DNA from: JAKLQR01 sp963753165
GTDB lineage: Bacteria; Nitrospirota; Thermodesulfovibrionia; Thermodesulfovibrionales; SM23-35
Length of the DNA: 64,000 nt
Direction of reading: 5' to 3'
Assembly: GCA_963753165.1 (NCBI GenBank)
Contig: CAVWBP010000018.1
Coordinates: 124,001-188,000 of the forward strand
The position numbers and the translations under genes were made by a program. Numbering within the stretch: position 1 is the first letter of the stretch; every line of letters begins with the position of its first letter. Below, in pieces: positions 16,205 to 24,958 of this stretch. Under the pieces are notes generated by a model. The model was not told where the DNA came from and made no database searches. It saw only the letters and a program-made list of their open reading frames with translations.

Positions 16205-17305
16205 ATGGAAATCGAATCTGCGGAAAAACTCATAAAGAGTGTTCTTCCAAGTTACGAAGTTAAAGAAATAATCGGGGAAGGCTCTTTTGGCGCAGTTTTC
16301 AGAATAGAGGATGAACTCAAAGAAAGGGCGGCAAAGATTATCCTGCTCAGTGCATCACCGACTATTGAAGGAGGAAAGCTTGTCAGTGCTGATGCAAAAA
16401 TCGAGCGCGACTTCAGGCATATCGTCGAAAACTATGAACGCATCAAGTGCGATGAGATCGTCAGCGTATATGATTTTCACAAAGTTATCGGCAGCGGGGA
16501 TACGAAAAAAGAAACAGCATATGCCATTGTTGTCATGGAACTTTATCCTTCCAACCTCCTTCTTTACCTGGTCGATTATTTCAAAAAGAACAATCGCCCA
16601 TTACCCGTTGAAACAGCACAATTGATCATAGTAAAACTCGCGCAACTACTCGGCAATCTCTACATAAAAAGAGGCTTTCTCTTTGAAGACCTTAAACCTG
16701 ACAATATCCTGATAAAGGATATCGGCAGTGATGTCAAGGTTGTAGTCGGAGATATCGGGGGGCTGAGAAATCTTGGAAGTGCCTCGACTACGAGTTCCCA
16801 AGTCACCCTTTCCTATTGTGCTGCAGAGGTCCTCAGGAGAGGGCAAAAACCTGATTTACGGTCTATTATTTACTCTTACGGACTTATCAGCTACCTCGTT
16901 ATAGAAGGTCATCTTCCCTACGAAAATCACGGCATTAATGACCGTATAGAGTTGATTAAAGATAAGGGCCTTCTGTTCGAACGCGAAGATGTTCCTGAAC
17001 AACTGAAAAATATCATCGGGAAATGCGTTGCGTTTTCCCCTGAAAACCGTTACAGGGACTTCAACGAAATCATCGATGCCCTCCAGGGAAAAACTACTCA
17101 GAAAAGTAATAAGTTCAGCGACGAAACAATTGAACTCGGAAGCCTGCAAAAAGAGACCGAGGCTTCTTCAGAACCTCCTGTGGAGCCCCGGCAATCGTTT
17201 TACAGGACGATACTTCCCGGCGACGGCACGGTTAGGGATGACAGGGTCGCTTTCGCAGATGATCACCGCCGAGAAGAAGCGGGCTGTTTCGGTCAGGCTT
17301 TATGA
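16205..17305 (+). CDS. Ser/Thr protein kinase with atypical catalytic motifs
   Basis: A eukaryotic-type kinase of about 366 residues. The glycine loop is IIGEGSFGAVFRI, followed by the ATP lysine in RAAKIILL. The catalytic loop reads FEDLKPDNIL (HRD replaced by FED, keeping Asp, Lys and Asn), and DFG is replaced by DIG in VVGDIGGLRN. The kinase domain ends near residue 290. After about residue 335 this frame becomes Arg/Asp/Ala-rich, while another frame over 17240-17330 reads more like protein (AEKKRAVSVRLYDDQDAVDK). The true C-terminus may therefore continue through frame changes into the beta-helix gene. No transmembrane segment is visible. Confidence 0.85.
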   Translation: MEIESAEKLIKSVLPSYEVKEIIGEGSFGAVFRIEDELKERAAKIILLSASPTIEGGKLVSADAKIERDFRHIVENYERIKCDEIVSVYDFHKVIGSGDTKKETAYAIVVMELYPSNLLLYLVDYFKKNNRPLPVETAQLIIVKLAQLLGNLYIKRGFLFEDLKPDNILIKDIGSDVKVVVGDIGGLRNLGSASTTSSQVTLSYCAAEVLRRGQKPDLRSIIYSYGLISYLVIEGHLPYENHGINDRIELIKDKGLLFEREDVPEQLKNIIGKCVAFSPENRYRDFNEIIDALQGKTTQKSNKFSDETIELGSLQKETEASSEPPVEPRQSFYRTILPGDGTVRDDRVAFADDHRREEAGCFGQAL

Positions 17306-18192
17306 TGATCAGGACGCTGTCGATAAAGTTGACAAGGAAATCCGTGAACCTTGTAGTGCGGGGCGGGGATGTGTACAAGATTCAGGGAGAGAGTCTGAAG
17401 GTCTACGGCGACATAATGGTCGAACGGCAAGCCCTGCTGATCATTGAGAATGCAAAGCTATATTTTGACGAAGATGCCGGCATTGTTTCATTCGGAACGA
17501 TAAGAGCTGCCGGATCCTCTTTCAGCGCGCTCGATTATGCGAAAAAATGGAATAATATCGTTCTGAATCCCAAGGGCACCCGAATAACCTCCATCAAAGA
17601 TTGCAAGATCAGCTTCGGGAAAGGCCGAACGTGGAAATCACTCAAGACCTTTTTCGGTAACAGAACGTATCCGCTTAATGATGATTATCACTATGGTGGC
17701 GGGCTCTTCATCGTTGATATCACCGAAAAGAATATCTCTATTCACAATTGTGCGATTTCCAGATGCTCCGCCCACTCAGGCGGCGCAATTTTCTGTTTGA
17801 ATGCAGAACCCGCAATAGAAAATAGCGTCTTTCAGAATTGTTTCGCGCTCCTTTCAGGCGGCGGATTCGCATGTCACCGGCTGAATCCTGTGATACGGAA
17901 CTGCAGATTCCTGAATTGCTCTTCAAAAAAAGAAGGCGGCGGGATGTACTGCTCCCAATCGCATCCGATTGTCGAAAACTGCATGTTCCAGAATTGCTCA
18001 ACCAGTTATCTCTATGGCGGCGGGGTATATTGTTCGCAGGCAAATCCTCAGTTCAAAGTGTGCAAATTCAATACCTGTACTGCGATCAAGGACGGTGGGG
18101 CAGTATATTGCGACAACAAGAGCCATCCAAGGATACTGTATCCACAGTTCACAAACTGCAAACCAAACAATACGAATTGTGCGTTACAATAG
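17302..18192 (+). CDS. Cytoplasmic right-handed beta-helix repeat protein
   Basis: The C-terminal 180 residues consist of repeats of about 22-24 residues of the pattern P-I-V-E-N-C-x-F-x-N-C-S..GGG-x-Y-C, typical of a right-handed parallel beta helix. Many cysteines are stacked at equivalent positions. There is no signal peptide, unlike pectate-lyase-type exported helices. The N-terminal part (NLVVRGGDVYKIQGESLKVY) is beta-rich and may be a forkhead-associated-like or helix-capping region. ATG 17302 overlaps the kinase stop by 4 bp (ATGA); alternatively the two were one gene. It may be the kinase substrate or a scaffold. Confidence 0.75.
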   Translation: MMIRTLSIKLTRKSVNLVVRGGDVYKIQGESLKVYGDIMVERQALLIIENAKLYFDEDAGIVSFGTIRAAGSSFSALDYAKKWNNIVLNPKGTRITSIKDCKISFGKGRTWKSLKTFFGNRTYPLNDDYHYGGGLFIVDITEKNISIHNCAISRCSAHSGGAIFCLNAEPAIENSVFQNCFALLSGGGFACHRLNPVIRNCRFLNCSSKKEGGGMYCSQSHPIVENCMFQNCSTSYLYGGGVYCSQANPQFKVCKFNTCTAIKDGGAVYCDNKSHPRILYPQFTNCKPNNTNCALQ

Positions 18193-18225
18193 ACTTTTCG
18201 GATAAAGTTGGAGGAAATGGATTCA

Positions 18226-18963
18226 ATGAATCCAGGAGACGATACTTCCTCAAAAAAAGAACCGACTGTCAGCAGCGCTGACCTCGATAATTTACTCGAA
18301 CAGCGGGCCCACCTTGATGAGCTGATCCAGAAAAAGTTTACCAAGGTCATCACGATCATGTTTACCGACCTGAAAGGATCGACATCGATCGCCGAGTCCG
18401 AAGGGGATATTGTCAGCCGGTTTCTGATAAAGAGGCATCACGATATTCTTATCCCCATTATTAAGCAAAACGGCGGTGTTCTTGTAAAAACCATGGGTGA
18501 TGGCACATTGTCATATTTTCAGGAAGCGGTCGACGGTGTTCGCGCCTCCGTTGACATTCAGACAAGCATTAATGACTACAATGTTACGCGAAAGAGCGGC
18601 CCCCCTATCCTGCTCCGTATCGGCCTGAATACCGGCTCCGGGATGGTTGAGAAAAACGATATTTACGGTGACGTGGTAAATACCGCCTCACGCTTCGAGT
18701 CCCTGGCAGGGCCAGGTGAAATTTACATCTCGGAGAATACCTACGATGCACTTGGCGAGTGCAGGGATGTATTTTACTGTCGTTTTATCAAGGAAAGCCC
18801 CTTAAAGAAAAAAAGGGGTCGTTTAAAATTTTTAAGGTATTCTGGGATAACGATGAAATTGAGCGTGATAAATTTCTCTGAATTCCCCTGTCGGCGGAGA
18901 GCACCGAGACTATACCGTCAATGCGTTCAGCAGGGCAACATCCCGTTGTTGAAGAAGCGGTGA
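18226..18963 (+). CDS. Class III adenylate cyclase (catalytic part)
   Basis: A cyclase homology domain preceded by a short helical linker. The first metal Asp is in IMFTDLKGSTS, the second in KTMGDGTLSYF (Lys also fits adenine recognition), and the transition-state residues are in YGDVVNTASRFESLAGPGEI. This set predicts ATP to cAMP, not GTP. After residue ~200 the frame is lost in an A-rich run (near 18808-18820). Another frame then reads FKVFWDNDEIERDKF, meets a TGA and continues into the fragment at 18921-19556. GGAGG at 18210-18214 supports ATG 18226 better than TTG 18208 or ATG 18217. Confidence 0.85.
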   Translation: MNPGDDTSSKKEPTVSSADLDNLLEQRAHLDELIQKKFTKVITIMFTDLKGSTSIAESEGDIVSRFLIKRHHDILIPIIKQNGGVLVKTMGDGTLSYFQEAVDGVRASVDIQTSINDYNVTRKSGPPILLRIGLNTGSGMVEKNDIYGDVVNTASRFESLAGPGEIYISENTYDALGECRDVFYCRFIKESPLKKKRGRLKFLRYSGITMKLSVINFSEFPCRRRAPRLYRQCVQQGNIPLLKKR

Positions 18964-19556
18964 CTCAGGAAGACACTGCGCTTGTGCGGAAAGCCACTCA
19001 CTATGAAGCAGAGCAGGAATTTCTGAAACTTTTTCTGCTCTGTGAGGAGAACCGCAAAAATGCAAAGCTTGAAGAAATGTATCAGAACCTGAAAAACAAT
19101 CTTGAGCGATACGACAAGATGGATATAAGGTTTTTTGACGAGGACGCCATCTGGTTTTTTAAACGGACAATAATTATGGGCAGGGTGTCGCTCGCTGACT
19201 TCCCCATCTCGAACCAGGCTCTGTCAAGAATGCCGATACGGGTGGGCATAAAAGATGGTGAAGGCTTTCTGGAAATTGAGAATAAGGGTTCGGATAAGGT
19301 CAATGCCGTCGAGATCGAAAAACCGACCGAAACGGTGCAGGTCAGGCCCGAGGTAGAATTTTCCCTGGGCACTACCGGCAAGATTATCCTTTCCGTCTGT
19401 TTCCCGATCGAGTTCAGGGTCTATAAGGATAGGTTTCTTACCCTGAAGATATTGAATCCGGAAGAATGCATCAGGAAGCAGTTCCATCTGAATCTGAGCG
19501 ACATATGGAAAGACTTCAACGAAGAGAGCAGCAGGACACTCATTATCGGCAAATAG
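18921..19556 (+). CDS. C-terminal domain of the adenylate cyclase gene, separated by frame change
   Basis: An open frame whose upstream codons (IPLSAESTETIPS) already look coding before the first ATG, so it is probably the continuation of the cyclase protein. It contains a helical part (about 15-70), then a beta-rich domain (about 70-200) with PIRVGIKDGEGFLEIENKG and LKILNPEECIRKQF, which resembles no family I can name. If the frames are rejoined, the cyclase would be about 440 residues. It ends 28 bp from the convergent gspE-like gene. Confidence 0.6.
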   Translation: MRSAGQHPVVEEAVTQEDTALVRKATHYEAEQEFLKLFLLCEENRKNAKLEEMYQNLKNNLERYDKMDIRFFDEDAIWFFKRTIIMGRVSLADFPISNQALSRMPIRVGIKDGEGFLEIENKGSDKVNAVEIEKPTETVQVRPEVEFSLGTTGKIILSVCFPIEFRVYKDRFLTLKILNPEECIRKQFHLNLSDIWKDFNEESSRTLIIGK

Positions 19557-19584
19557 TATTACGGACTTTATTCTGCGTTCCCTT

Positions 19585-20631
19585 TTATGCTGCCGCACCC
19601 CCCATTTCACAGAGCGCGATCAGCTCCTCTGAAGAGTATGGGGTCTGGGTATCGCTCTCATGGAAATTCACAAGGCGTAACACCTCCTCAAGTGAAGTTA
19701 TTCCCTTGGTAACCTTATAAAAGCCGTCCTCCTGTATGGATATGAGTCCGGAAGTCTTACGGGCAAGAGACCTGATTTTGCTCGAAGGGACCCTCTGCAG
19801 GAGCGCATCACGGATTTGGTCGTTGATAAGCATGATTTCGTTGATTGCCGTACGACCTTTATATCCGGTATTGTTGCACTCTATACATCCGTTTGCAGTA
19901 TAGAATGTATGATTATCGAGGTTTATCGGACGGATACTCCGGAAGGAATTGATTACCTCATTGCTTGGAGTATACGACATTCTGCAGCTCGGGCAGAGCA
20001 CCCTCACAAGACGCTGTGCCATGACCGACATGACCGTGGAGGAGATGAGAAAAGTCTCAATGCCGATTTCGAACATACGCAGGAGCGCACCGCTTGTGTC
20101 GTCGGTATGAAAAGAAGTCAGTATCTTGTGGCCTGTAAGCGCGGTCTCGATAACTGCTTTGGCCGAATCCCTCTCTCGTATCTCACCGATCATAATGACA
20201 TCAGGGTCCTGTCGCAGTACCGATTTGACGAAATTCGCATAGGTAAGCCCAATTCTATCGCTGATTTGGCCCTGCACCACCCCCTGCATCGTATATTCAA
20301 TAGGGTCCTCCATGGTCACTATCTTTTTGTCCATCCCCCCCAGATGGACTAGCGCTGCATACAGGGTCGTTGTCTTGCCGCAGTTGCTCGGTCCGGTGAC
20401 CATAATGATGCCCGATGGGATTTCGAGCATTTGTCTGAATATGTAGAGGTTTGTCGGGGAAAACCCCAGCATATCGAGGTCCATCACGTTGCTCTGGTTG
20501 GGCAAAACACGGATTGCTATGCTCTCCCCTCCCAGAGATGCATAGGTCGAAACCCTCAGGTCGTAACACCTGTTCATTACTTTTGCTCCGAGTCTGCCGT
20601 CCTGATGCCGCCTTCTGTCTGCGACGTCCAT
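19585..20631 (-). CDS. GspE/PilB-type assembly ATPase, C-terminal fragment
   Basis: The catalytic part of a type II secretion / type IV pilus assembly ATPase. It has Walker A GPSNCGKTTTLYA, the Asp box MEDPIEYTMQGVVQGQI, Walker B DPDVIMIGEIRERDSA, the His box in TSFHTDDTSGALLRM, and a zinc tetracysteine element (CPSCRMSY..CIECNNTGYKGR). Frame changes separate it from fragments at 20577-20780 and 20855-21550. Joined, they give one protein of about 655 residues. No pilin or secretin genes are nearby. Confidence 0.82.
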   Translation of the reverse strand: MDVADRRRHQDGRLGAKVMNRCYDLRVSTYASLGGESIAIRVLPNQSNVMDLDMLGFSPTNLYIFRQMLEIPSGIIMVTGPSNCGKTTTLYAALVHLGGMDKKIVTMEDPIEYTMQGVVQGQISDRIGLTYANFVKSVLRQDPDVIMIGEIRERDSAKAVIETALTGHKILTSFHTDDTSGALLRMFEIGIETFLISSTVMSVMAQRLVRVLCPSCRMSYTPSNEVINSFRSIRPINLDNHTFYTANGCIECNNTGYKGRTAINEIMLINDQIRDALLQRVPSSKIRSLARKTSGLISIQEDGFYKVTKGITSLEEVLRLVNFHESDTQTPYSSEELIALCEMGGAAA

Positions 20632-20780
20632 TCCGCAGAGGGCTTTAATCCGGCCGCAGAGCGAAGGGCAAGAGATATCGGCAGGTCTGTTTTATGGTGC
20701 AGTACACCGTCTATACGGTACCGCACCCTCAGCATGTTTTCCATAGGCTCTATATGAATATCACTGGCCCTTTCCTGCAA
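20577..20780 (-). CDS. GspE/PilB-type ATPase, middle fragment
   Basis: The first 45 residues (ERASDIHIEPMENMLRVRYR) are the N2 domain segment typical of GspE/PilB. The rest (SAAGLKPSAEW onward) is out of frame, and the genuine continuation is in the next fragment. Upstream, a third frame codes the linker DTVSFQRDEDNVIDVVNFIV. The piece bridges the flanking fragments of the same gene. Confidence 0.6.
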   Translation of the reverse strand: MQERASDIHIEPMENMLRVRYRIDGVLHHKTDLPISLALRSAAGLKPSAEWTSQTEGGIRTADSEQK

Positions 20781-20854
20781 GGCATTGGATACGATAAAGT
20801 TTACGACGTCGATGACATTATCTTCGTCACGCTGAAAGGAAACCGTATCCCCTA

Positions 20855-21550
20855 TTACAAGGTTTTTGTAGGGATTTCGTGCATCCTTATCCCAGGCTGT
20901 GTTTTCCGCATACGGAGGTCTTCATATATAAGCTTGAGCGCCTTATTTATATCATCCGAACTCGCGATTGCTGGTTCTATTTTGCATTTGAAGACACTTT
21001 TCAGGGTATTGATCGTCTCTTCAGAAAGGGGGTCGCTCATAATCACGGTGACGATGTCGCCGTCACGGTATATAGGAAGACATTCGTTCTTCTGGAGAAA
21101 AGCCTTGCTGATCCCTTTCAGAATACCCGGATCAATGAGCCCGAGCGTCGGGATAATTTTAGGGATACCGAGTTGTGTGCTTAGGGAGTTGATCAAATTT
21201 GTTTCTGTGATAAAACCATTTGCTACAAGGATCTTGCCAAGTTTTTTCTCTTCAATTCTCTGGATTTCGAGGGCATGTTCAATCTCTTCCTGACTCAGCA
21301 ATCCCATATTCACCAAAAGTTCCCCGAGAAACACGCGTTTCTTGTGCTTTTTCAGGATATCCTTGAGTTCAGCACGGGATAGAAACCTTAATCTCACGCA
21401 CATCTCACCAAGCGGCACATACGTCCTCTGCTTCATCTGAGAAGCAAGCGCATCCTGAAGCTGCTTTTCAGAGACATATCCCTCCTCGACAAGCAGTTCT
21501 CCGATTAATACCTTTCTCTCTTCTTTTCCTTTCGGTTTGCATGCTTCCAT
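20855..21550 (-). CDS. GspE/PilB-type ATPase, N-terminal MshEN-domain fragment
   Basis: Contains three successive repeats of the type L-G-E-L-L-V-x-x-G-x-(I/L)-x-x-x-x-(I/L)-x-x-A-L (about residues 14-45, 47-85, 78-150), matching MshEN and related GspE N-terminal domains. MshEN domains of MshE bind c-di-GMP, so this ATPase may be controlled by that messenger. That is an inference from family and has not been checked residue by residue. The frame is lost near 20860, where the protein should continue into the middle fragment. Confidence 0.75.
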   Translation of the reverse strand: MEACKPKGKEERKVLIGELLVEEGYVSEKQLQDALASQMKQRTYVPLGEMCVRLRFLSRAELKDILKKHKKRVFLGELLVNMGLLSQEEIEHALEIQRIEEKKLGKILVANGFITETNLINSLSTQLGIPKIIPTLGLIDPGILKGISKAFLQKNECLPIYRDGDIVTVIMSDPLSEETINTLKSVFKCKIEPAIASSDDINKALKLIYEDLRMRKTQPGIRMHEIPTKTL

Positions 21551-21905
21551 TTAGAACCCCCTATTCAATGGATGAGTCTTACGATCTTCCCCAAAAATCA
21601 AAGATCCATTATTGTCTCCTAAGTTCACTGTCTGTAGGTTAAGAATTTTACGATATCATGAAGAACCCTAGTGTTCACAAGAAAATGCCTTACATTTTTT
21701 ACATTGTAAAGCCTAAAAAATTACAGATTATTCACAGATACTTACCTATCACCTTAGAAACAGATTATATAGTCAAGGAATAAATGTCAAGACCTAAAGG
21801 TTTTATTTTTTGGGTGTAACAGCAAAGTGATAATGTCCTATTAGAGCAAAATGAAAATGTCCTATTTGCACAATGCTAAACTGCCCGTTTTTAGAAGGAG
21901 GCAGG

Positions 21906-22838
21906 ATGGCAGGAAAGGACATAATCATAATGCGGCAGAAGGAGTTAAAGCGGTTACACGTGATTCATAAAGTAATGGAGGGAGAGTTAACGCAGGTAGA
22001 GGCTGCTGAAATCTTATCGTTGAGTGAGCGACAGATAGGGCGGATAGTAAAGCGAATAAGAGAAGAAGGGGATAAAGGGATACAGCATCGATCCCGTGGT
22101 AAAGAGTCACGCAGAAGATTACCCAAAAAGCTTAAGGACAGGGTTGTAGAGCTGTATGTGCAAAAGTATAAAGGGTTTGGGCCTACCTTCACCGCAGAGA
22201 AGCTTTCTGAGATAGATGCAATAGATCTGAGCAAGGAGACCGTGCGGAAGTGGCTGATCGAAGCGGGGCAATGGCAGAGGGGCCGTAAACCCAGGACACA
22301 TAGGCAATGGAGAGAACGGAAGTGGCATTGTGGGCAGATGGTGCAGATGGACGGCTCTCATCATGACTGGTTTGAAGGCAGGAGGCCGAAGTGTGTGCTC
22401 ATGGGCTATATAGACGATGCAACCGGCAGGATATTCTGCCGCTTTTATGAGTATGAGGGAACAATCCCGGCTATGGATAGTTTTAAGCGGTATATCAGGG
22501 CGCATGGCATCCCCATGAGCGTCTATTTTGATAAACACACAACGTATAAATCCACCGCAGAGCCTTCGATAGAGGATGAGATCAACGGAACAGAGCCGTT
22601 AAGCGAATTTGGCCGGGCATTAAGAGAACTGGGAGTAGATCTCATCCATGCCCATTCACCTCAGGCCAAAGGACGTGTAGAGAGGATGTTTAATACCCTT
22701 CAGGACAGACTGGTAAAAGAGATGACCTTAAGGGGAATCAATACGATAGAAGAAGCGAACACGTATTTAAAGAGTTATCTGTCTTCTCATAATAAGACGG
22801 TTTGCCGTGAAACCCAAAGAGCAGAACGATCTGCATAG
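21906..22838 (+). CDS. DDE transposase, N-terminal and catalytic part
   Basis: A helix-turn-helix (LTQVEAAEILSLSERQIGRIVKRI) is followed by a DDE integrase-like core: first Asp in VQMDGSHHDWFEG, second in YFDKHTTY, and Glu in SPQAKGRVERMFNTLQDRLVKE. This combination is that of ISNCY (IS1202/ISDol1-like) transposases. ATG 21906 has AAGGAGG 5 nt upstream; ATG 21873 is an alternative. A single extra base near 22800 (aagacgg) shifts the frame after SSHNK. The true C-terminus lies in the next fragment. Confidence 0.85.
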   Translation: MAGKDIIIMRQKELKRLHVIHKVMEGELTQVEAAEILSLSERQIGRIVKRIREEGDKGIQHRSRGKESRRRLPKKLKDRVVELYVQKYKGFGPTFTAEKLSEIDAIDLSKETVRKWLIEAGQWQRGRKPRTHRQWRERKWHCGQMVQMDGSHHDWFEGRRPKCVLMGYIDDATGRIFCRFYEYEGTIPAMDSFKRYIRAHGIPMSVYFDKHTTYKSTAEPSIEDEINGTEPLSEFGRALRELGVDLIHAHSPQAKGRVERMFNTLQDRLVKEMTLRGINTIEEANTYLKSYLSSHNKTVCRETQRAERSA

Positions 22839-23187
22839 AGACATACCCAAGGGGCTTAATCTCGATAAGATTCTGTGTATCAGGACAGAGAGGACCCTGA
22901 GAAATGATTCTACGATAGCGCATAACGGAAAGCTTTATCAGATACAGGAGGCTGTAAAGTCAAAGAAAGTGTTAGTACAAGAGAGGGTGAACGGCACGAT
23001 GCTGATAACACAGAACGATGCCAGGTTAAAGTTTAAGGAGATAACTACACGGCCGGAGAAGCAAGCAAAAACCAGTTCTATGCTTCGGAAGAGAAAAGTA
23101 CATATTCCATCAGCTGATCACCCATGGAGGAAATGGAATTATCAGGTATTTGACAAACAGGCAAAATCGGCACAAAAAGCTGATTGA
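22807..23187 (+). CDS. DDE transposase, C-terminal fragment
   Basis: The continuation of the same transposase after a one-base frame change, beginning in effect at RFAVKPKEQNDL. The SH3-like C-terminal module typical of this family is visible (RNDSTIAHNGKLYQIQEA, VQERVNGTMLITQNDARLKF), ending in a basic tail (PWRKWNYQVF). It is not a separate gene. Confidence 0.75.
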   Translation: MKPKEQNDLHRDIPKGLNLDKILCIRTERTLRNDSTIAHNGKLYQIQEAVKSKKVLVQERVNGTMLITQNDARLKFKEITTRPEKQAKTSSMLRKRKVHIPSADHPWRKWNYQVFDKQAKSAQKAD

Positions 23188-23298
23188 GATTGCAGCGTGA
23201 AAACCAGACATTTTTATTTTGCCTTGACACTATTGATAATTTTTCATTGACAAATAGAAGGTTTTGAGATAAGTTTTCTACATACTAAACAAAATGGG

Positions 23299-23323
23299 TC
23301 CGGAAATATCTTCTATTTCCGGA
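23299..23323. other. Perfect 10-bp hairpin in intergenic DNA
   Basis: TCCGGAAATA (23299-23308) and TATTTCCGGA (23314-23323) enclose a 5-nt loop, with no U tract following on either strand. It lies between the IS right end and the PilZ-kinase gene, and could be a regulator site or an RNA element. Nothing else is seen in 23230-23493. Confidence 0.4.
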
Positions 23324-23493
23324 GGGTTCCACTGAATAGTCGGGCCGCTATTCTAAGTAGTTTTTTAAAATTGCGGTCTTTTCATTTTACATTTTCAGAG
23401 GAGTAAAGAGAATGGGGTGAAAAAGGCTTATCCACGAAGAAAGTACCCCCTGCCGTTATTAACTATCTTTAGGGGGGGGGGTGAAGATCTCAT

Positions 23494-24927
23494 ATGCAAT
23501 CAAAGAAAACATTAAATAGAACAAAGGTTAAGAAAGATACAAGGCGAAGGGTTAGAGACATTCTGCAGCCTCCAGAGAAGGGGATACTGCACCTTAAAGG
23601 CAAAAAAAAAGGCAGCTCCAAAACTTTGTTAGTAAATGTCCATAATATGAGTGAGGTTGGAGTTCTCTTGGAATCACCACAGAAATTAAAAGTTTTTTCG
23701 TTCATGGATATGCGAGTATGGCATCCCCGCAAGAAATTATGGTTATCTGCTCAAGGCAAAATTATATGGACAAAGAAATATTCATTGAACCCGGATCATT
23801 ATTTATTTGGCATACAGTTTACTAATAACACTATGCATGAGGAGCTATTGGTTCCTTCAAGTACATTGCAAAAGAAAGGGATACATTTACACGATTTAGA
23901 ATTTCTCTTACGTTCCAATCTCTTTAATACCCTCCCACTTGAAGCTATCGTTCCTCTGTTAAAGAATATGAAGTTGACGCATTATAAAGCCGGTGAACGG
24001 ATTATTACACAAGGGGAAAAAGGGATTAATTTTTATTTTATTCTTGATGGATCATGCAATGTAATATTAGAAAAAAACGATATGCTATACAAACTTGCGA
24101 ATCTCACCGTTGGAGATATAGTGGGGGAGATGGCAGTTTTTACCGGTGAACATCGAAGTGCTCATGTAGATGCTGAGACTGATATGGATCTCTTAAGTAT
24201 GAGCAGAAAACAATTGGAATCTTTATCAAAGAAATATCCAGACATTAGAGACTTCTTGTCAGAAGTCATTACTCATCGACTCAGTAATTCAAAACTAACG
24301 GCAGAGAGAAAAATCGGGAAATATATTATAAATGAGATGATCGATCTAGGAGGATTTGGGATCGTGTATAAGGGCATACATAACACTTTGAATATGCCAG
24401 TTGCCATTAAGATGTTGAAGCATAATATTGCCATGGATACAGATTTCAGAGAGATATTCCTTAATGAAGCTAAGACAATAGCAAAATTGACCCATGAGAA
24501 TATTATAAGAATATATGATATCGAAGAGCTGTACAAAACAATATTTATTATTACTGAATACCTTGAGGGCAGTAGTCTTAGAAGTATTTTAAAAAGTACG
24601 CCTAAGTTATCTCTTTCTAATATCTTGGATATTACTCTTCAGGTATGCCTTGGTCTTGAATATGCACACAAGCATGGTATTATTCATCAAGATATCAATC
24701 CGAATAACATATTCATTCAATCTGATGGACAAGCAAAAATAATAGATTTTGGATTAGCTTGTCCCACTGGACACTTAGATTGCAATTTTCTTTTCCCAGG
24801 GACTATTTACTATATTGCACCGGAGCAAATCAAAGGAGATGCTGTTGATGAACGCACAGATATTTACGCGCTTGGCATTACTGTTTACGAAATGCTTGCT
24901 GGTACAGAGACCTTTTCCAGAGGATGA
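23494..24927 (+). CDS. PilZ-like / cNMP-binding / Ser-Thr kinase fusion protein
   Basis: Three domains in one chain. Residues ~15-125 look PilZ-like (RRRVRDILQP, NVHNMSEVGVLLES, YLFGIQFTN), although the classical D-x-S-x-x-G is changed to N-x-S-x-x-G. Residues ~135-265 form a cyclic-nucleotide-binding domain (AGERIITQGEKGINFYFILDG, VGDIVGEMAVFTGEHRSAHV). Residues ~275-477 form a kinase (MIDLGGFGIVYKG, VAIKML, IIHQDINPNN, IIDFGLA, IAPEQ). The catalytic-loop Lys is Asn. The frame breaks at 24900; the kinase C-lobe continues in other frames to 25288. Base composition is clearly AT-richer than the flanks. Confidence 0.8.
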   Translation: MQSKKTLNRTKVKKDTRRRVRDILQPPEKGILHLKGKKKGSSKTLLVNVHNMSEVGVLLESPQKLKVFSFMDMRVWHPRKKLWLSAQGKIIWTKKYSLNPDHYLFGIQFTNNTMHEELLVPSSTLQKKGIHLHDLEFLLRSNLFNTLPLEAIVPLLKNMKLTHYKAGERIITQGEKGINFYFILDGSCNVILEKNDMLYKLANLTVGDIVGEMAVFTGEHRSAHVDAETDMDLLSMSRKQLESLSKKYPDIRDFLSEVITHRLSNSKLTAERKIGKYIINEMIDLGGFGIVYKGIHNTLNMPVAIKMLKHNIAMDTDFREIFLNEAKTIAKLTHENIIRIYDIEELYKTIFIITEYLEGSSLRSILKSTPKLSLSNILDITLQVCLGLEYAHKHGIIHQDINPNNIFIQSDGQAKIIDFGLACPTGHLDCNFLFPGTIYYIAPEQIKGDAVDERTDIYALGITVYEMLAGTETFSRG

Positions 24928-24958
24928 GATACCAAGAATCTAATTAACTTGCATTTAA

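Larger units (their letters stand above)
21815..23229. mobile_element. ISNCY/IS1202-type insertion sequence
   Basis: Imperfect terminal inverted repeats can be aligned. The left end at 21815 reads TGTAACAGCAAAGTGATAAT. The right end, read inward from 23229 on the other strand, reads TGTCAAGGCAAAATAAAAAT. Both continue with GTC. They enclose a single DDE transposase gene. No clear target duplication was found. The element marks the left edge of an AT-rich accessory segment. Confidence 0.75.

Noticed and set aside
23461..23500. G9 run upstream of the PilZ-kinase gene as a phase-variation tract
   Set aside because: The GGGGGGGGG run at about 23472-23480 could vary, but spacing to any promoter element is not visible, and one copy gives no evidence of variation.
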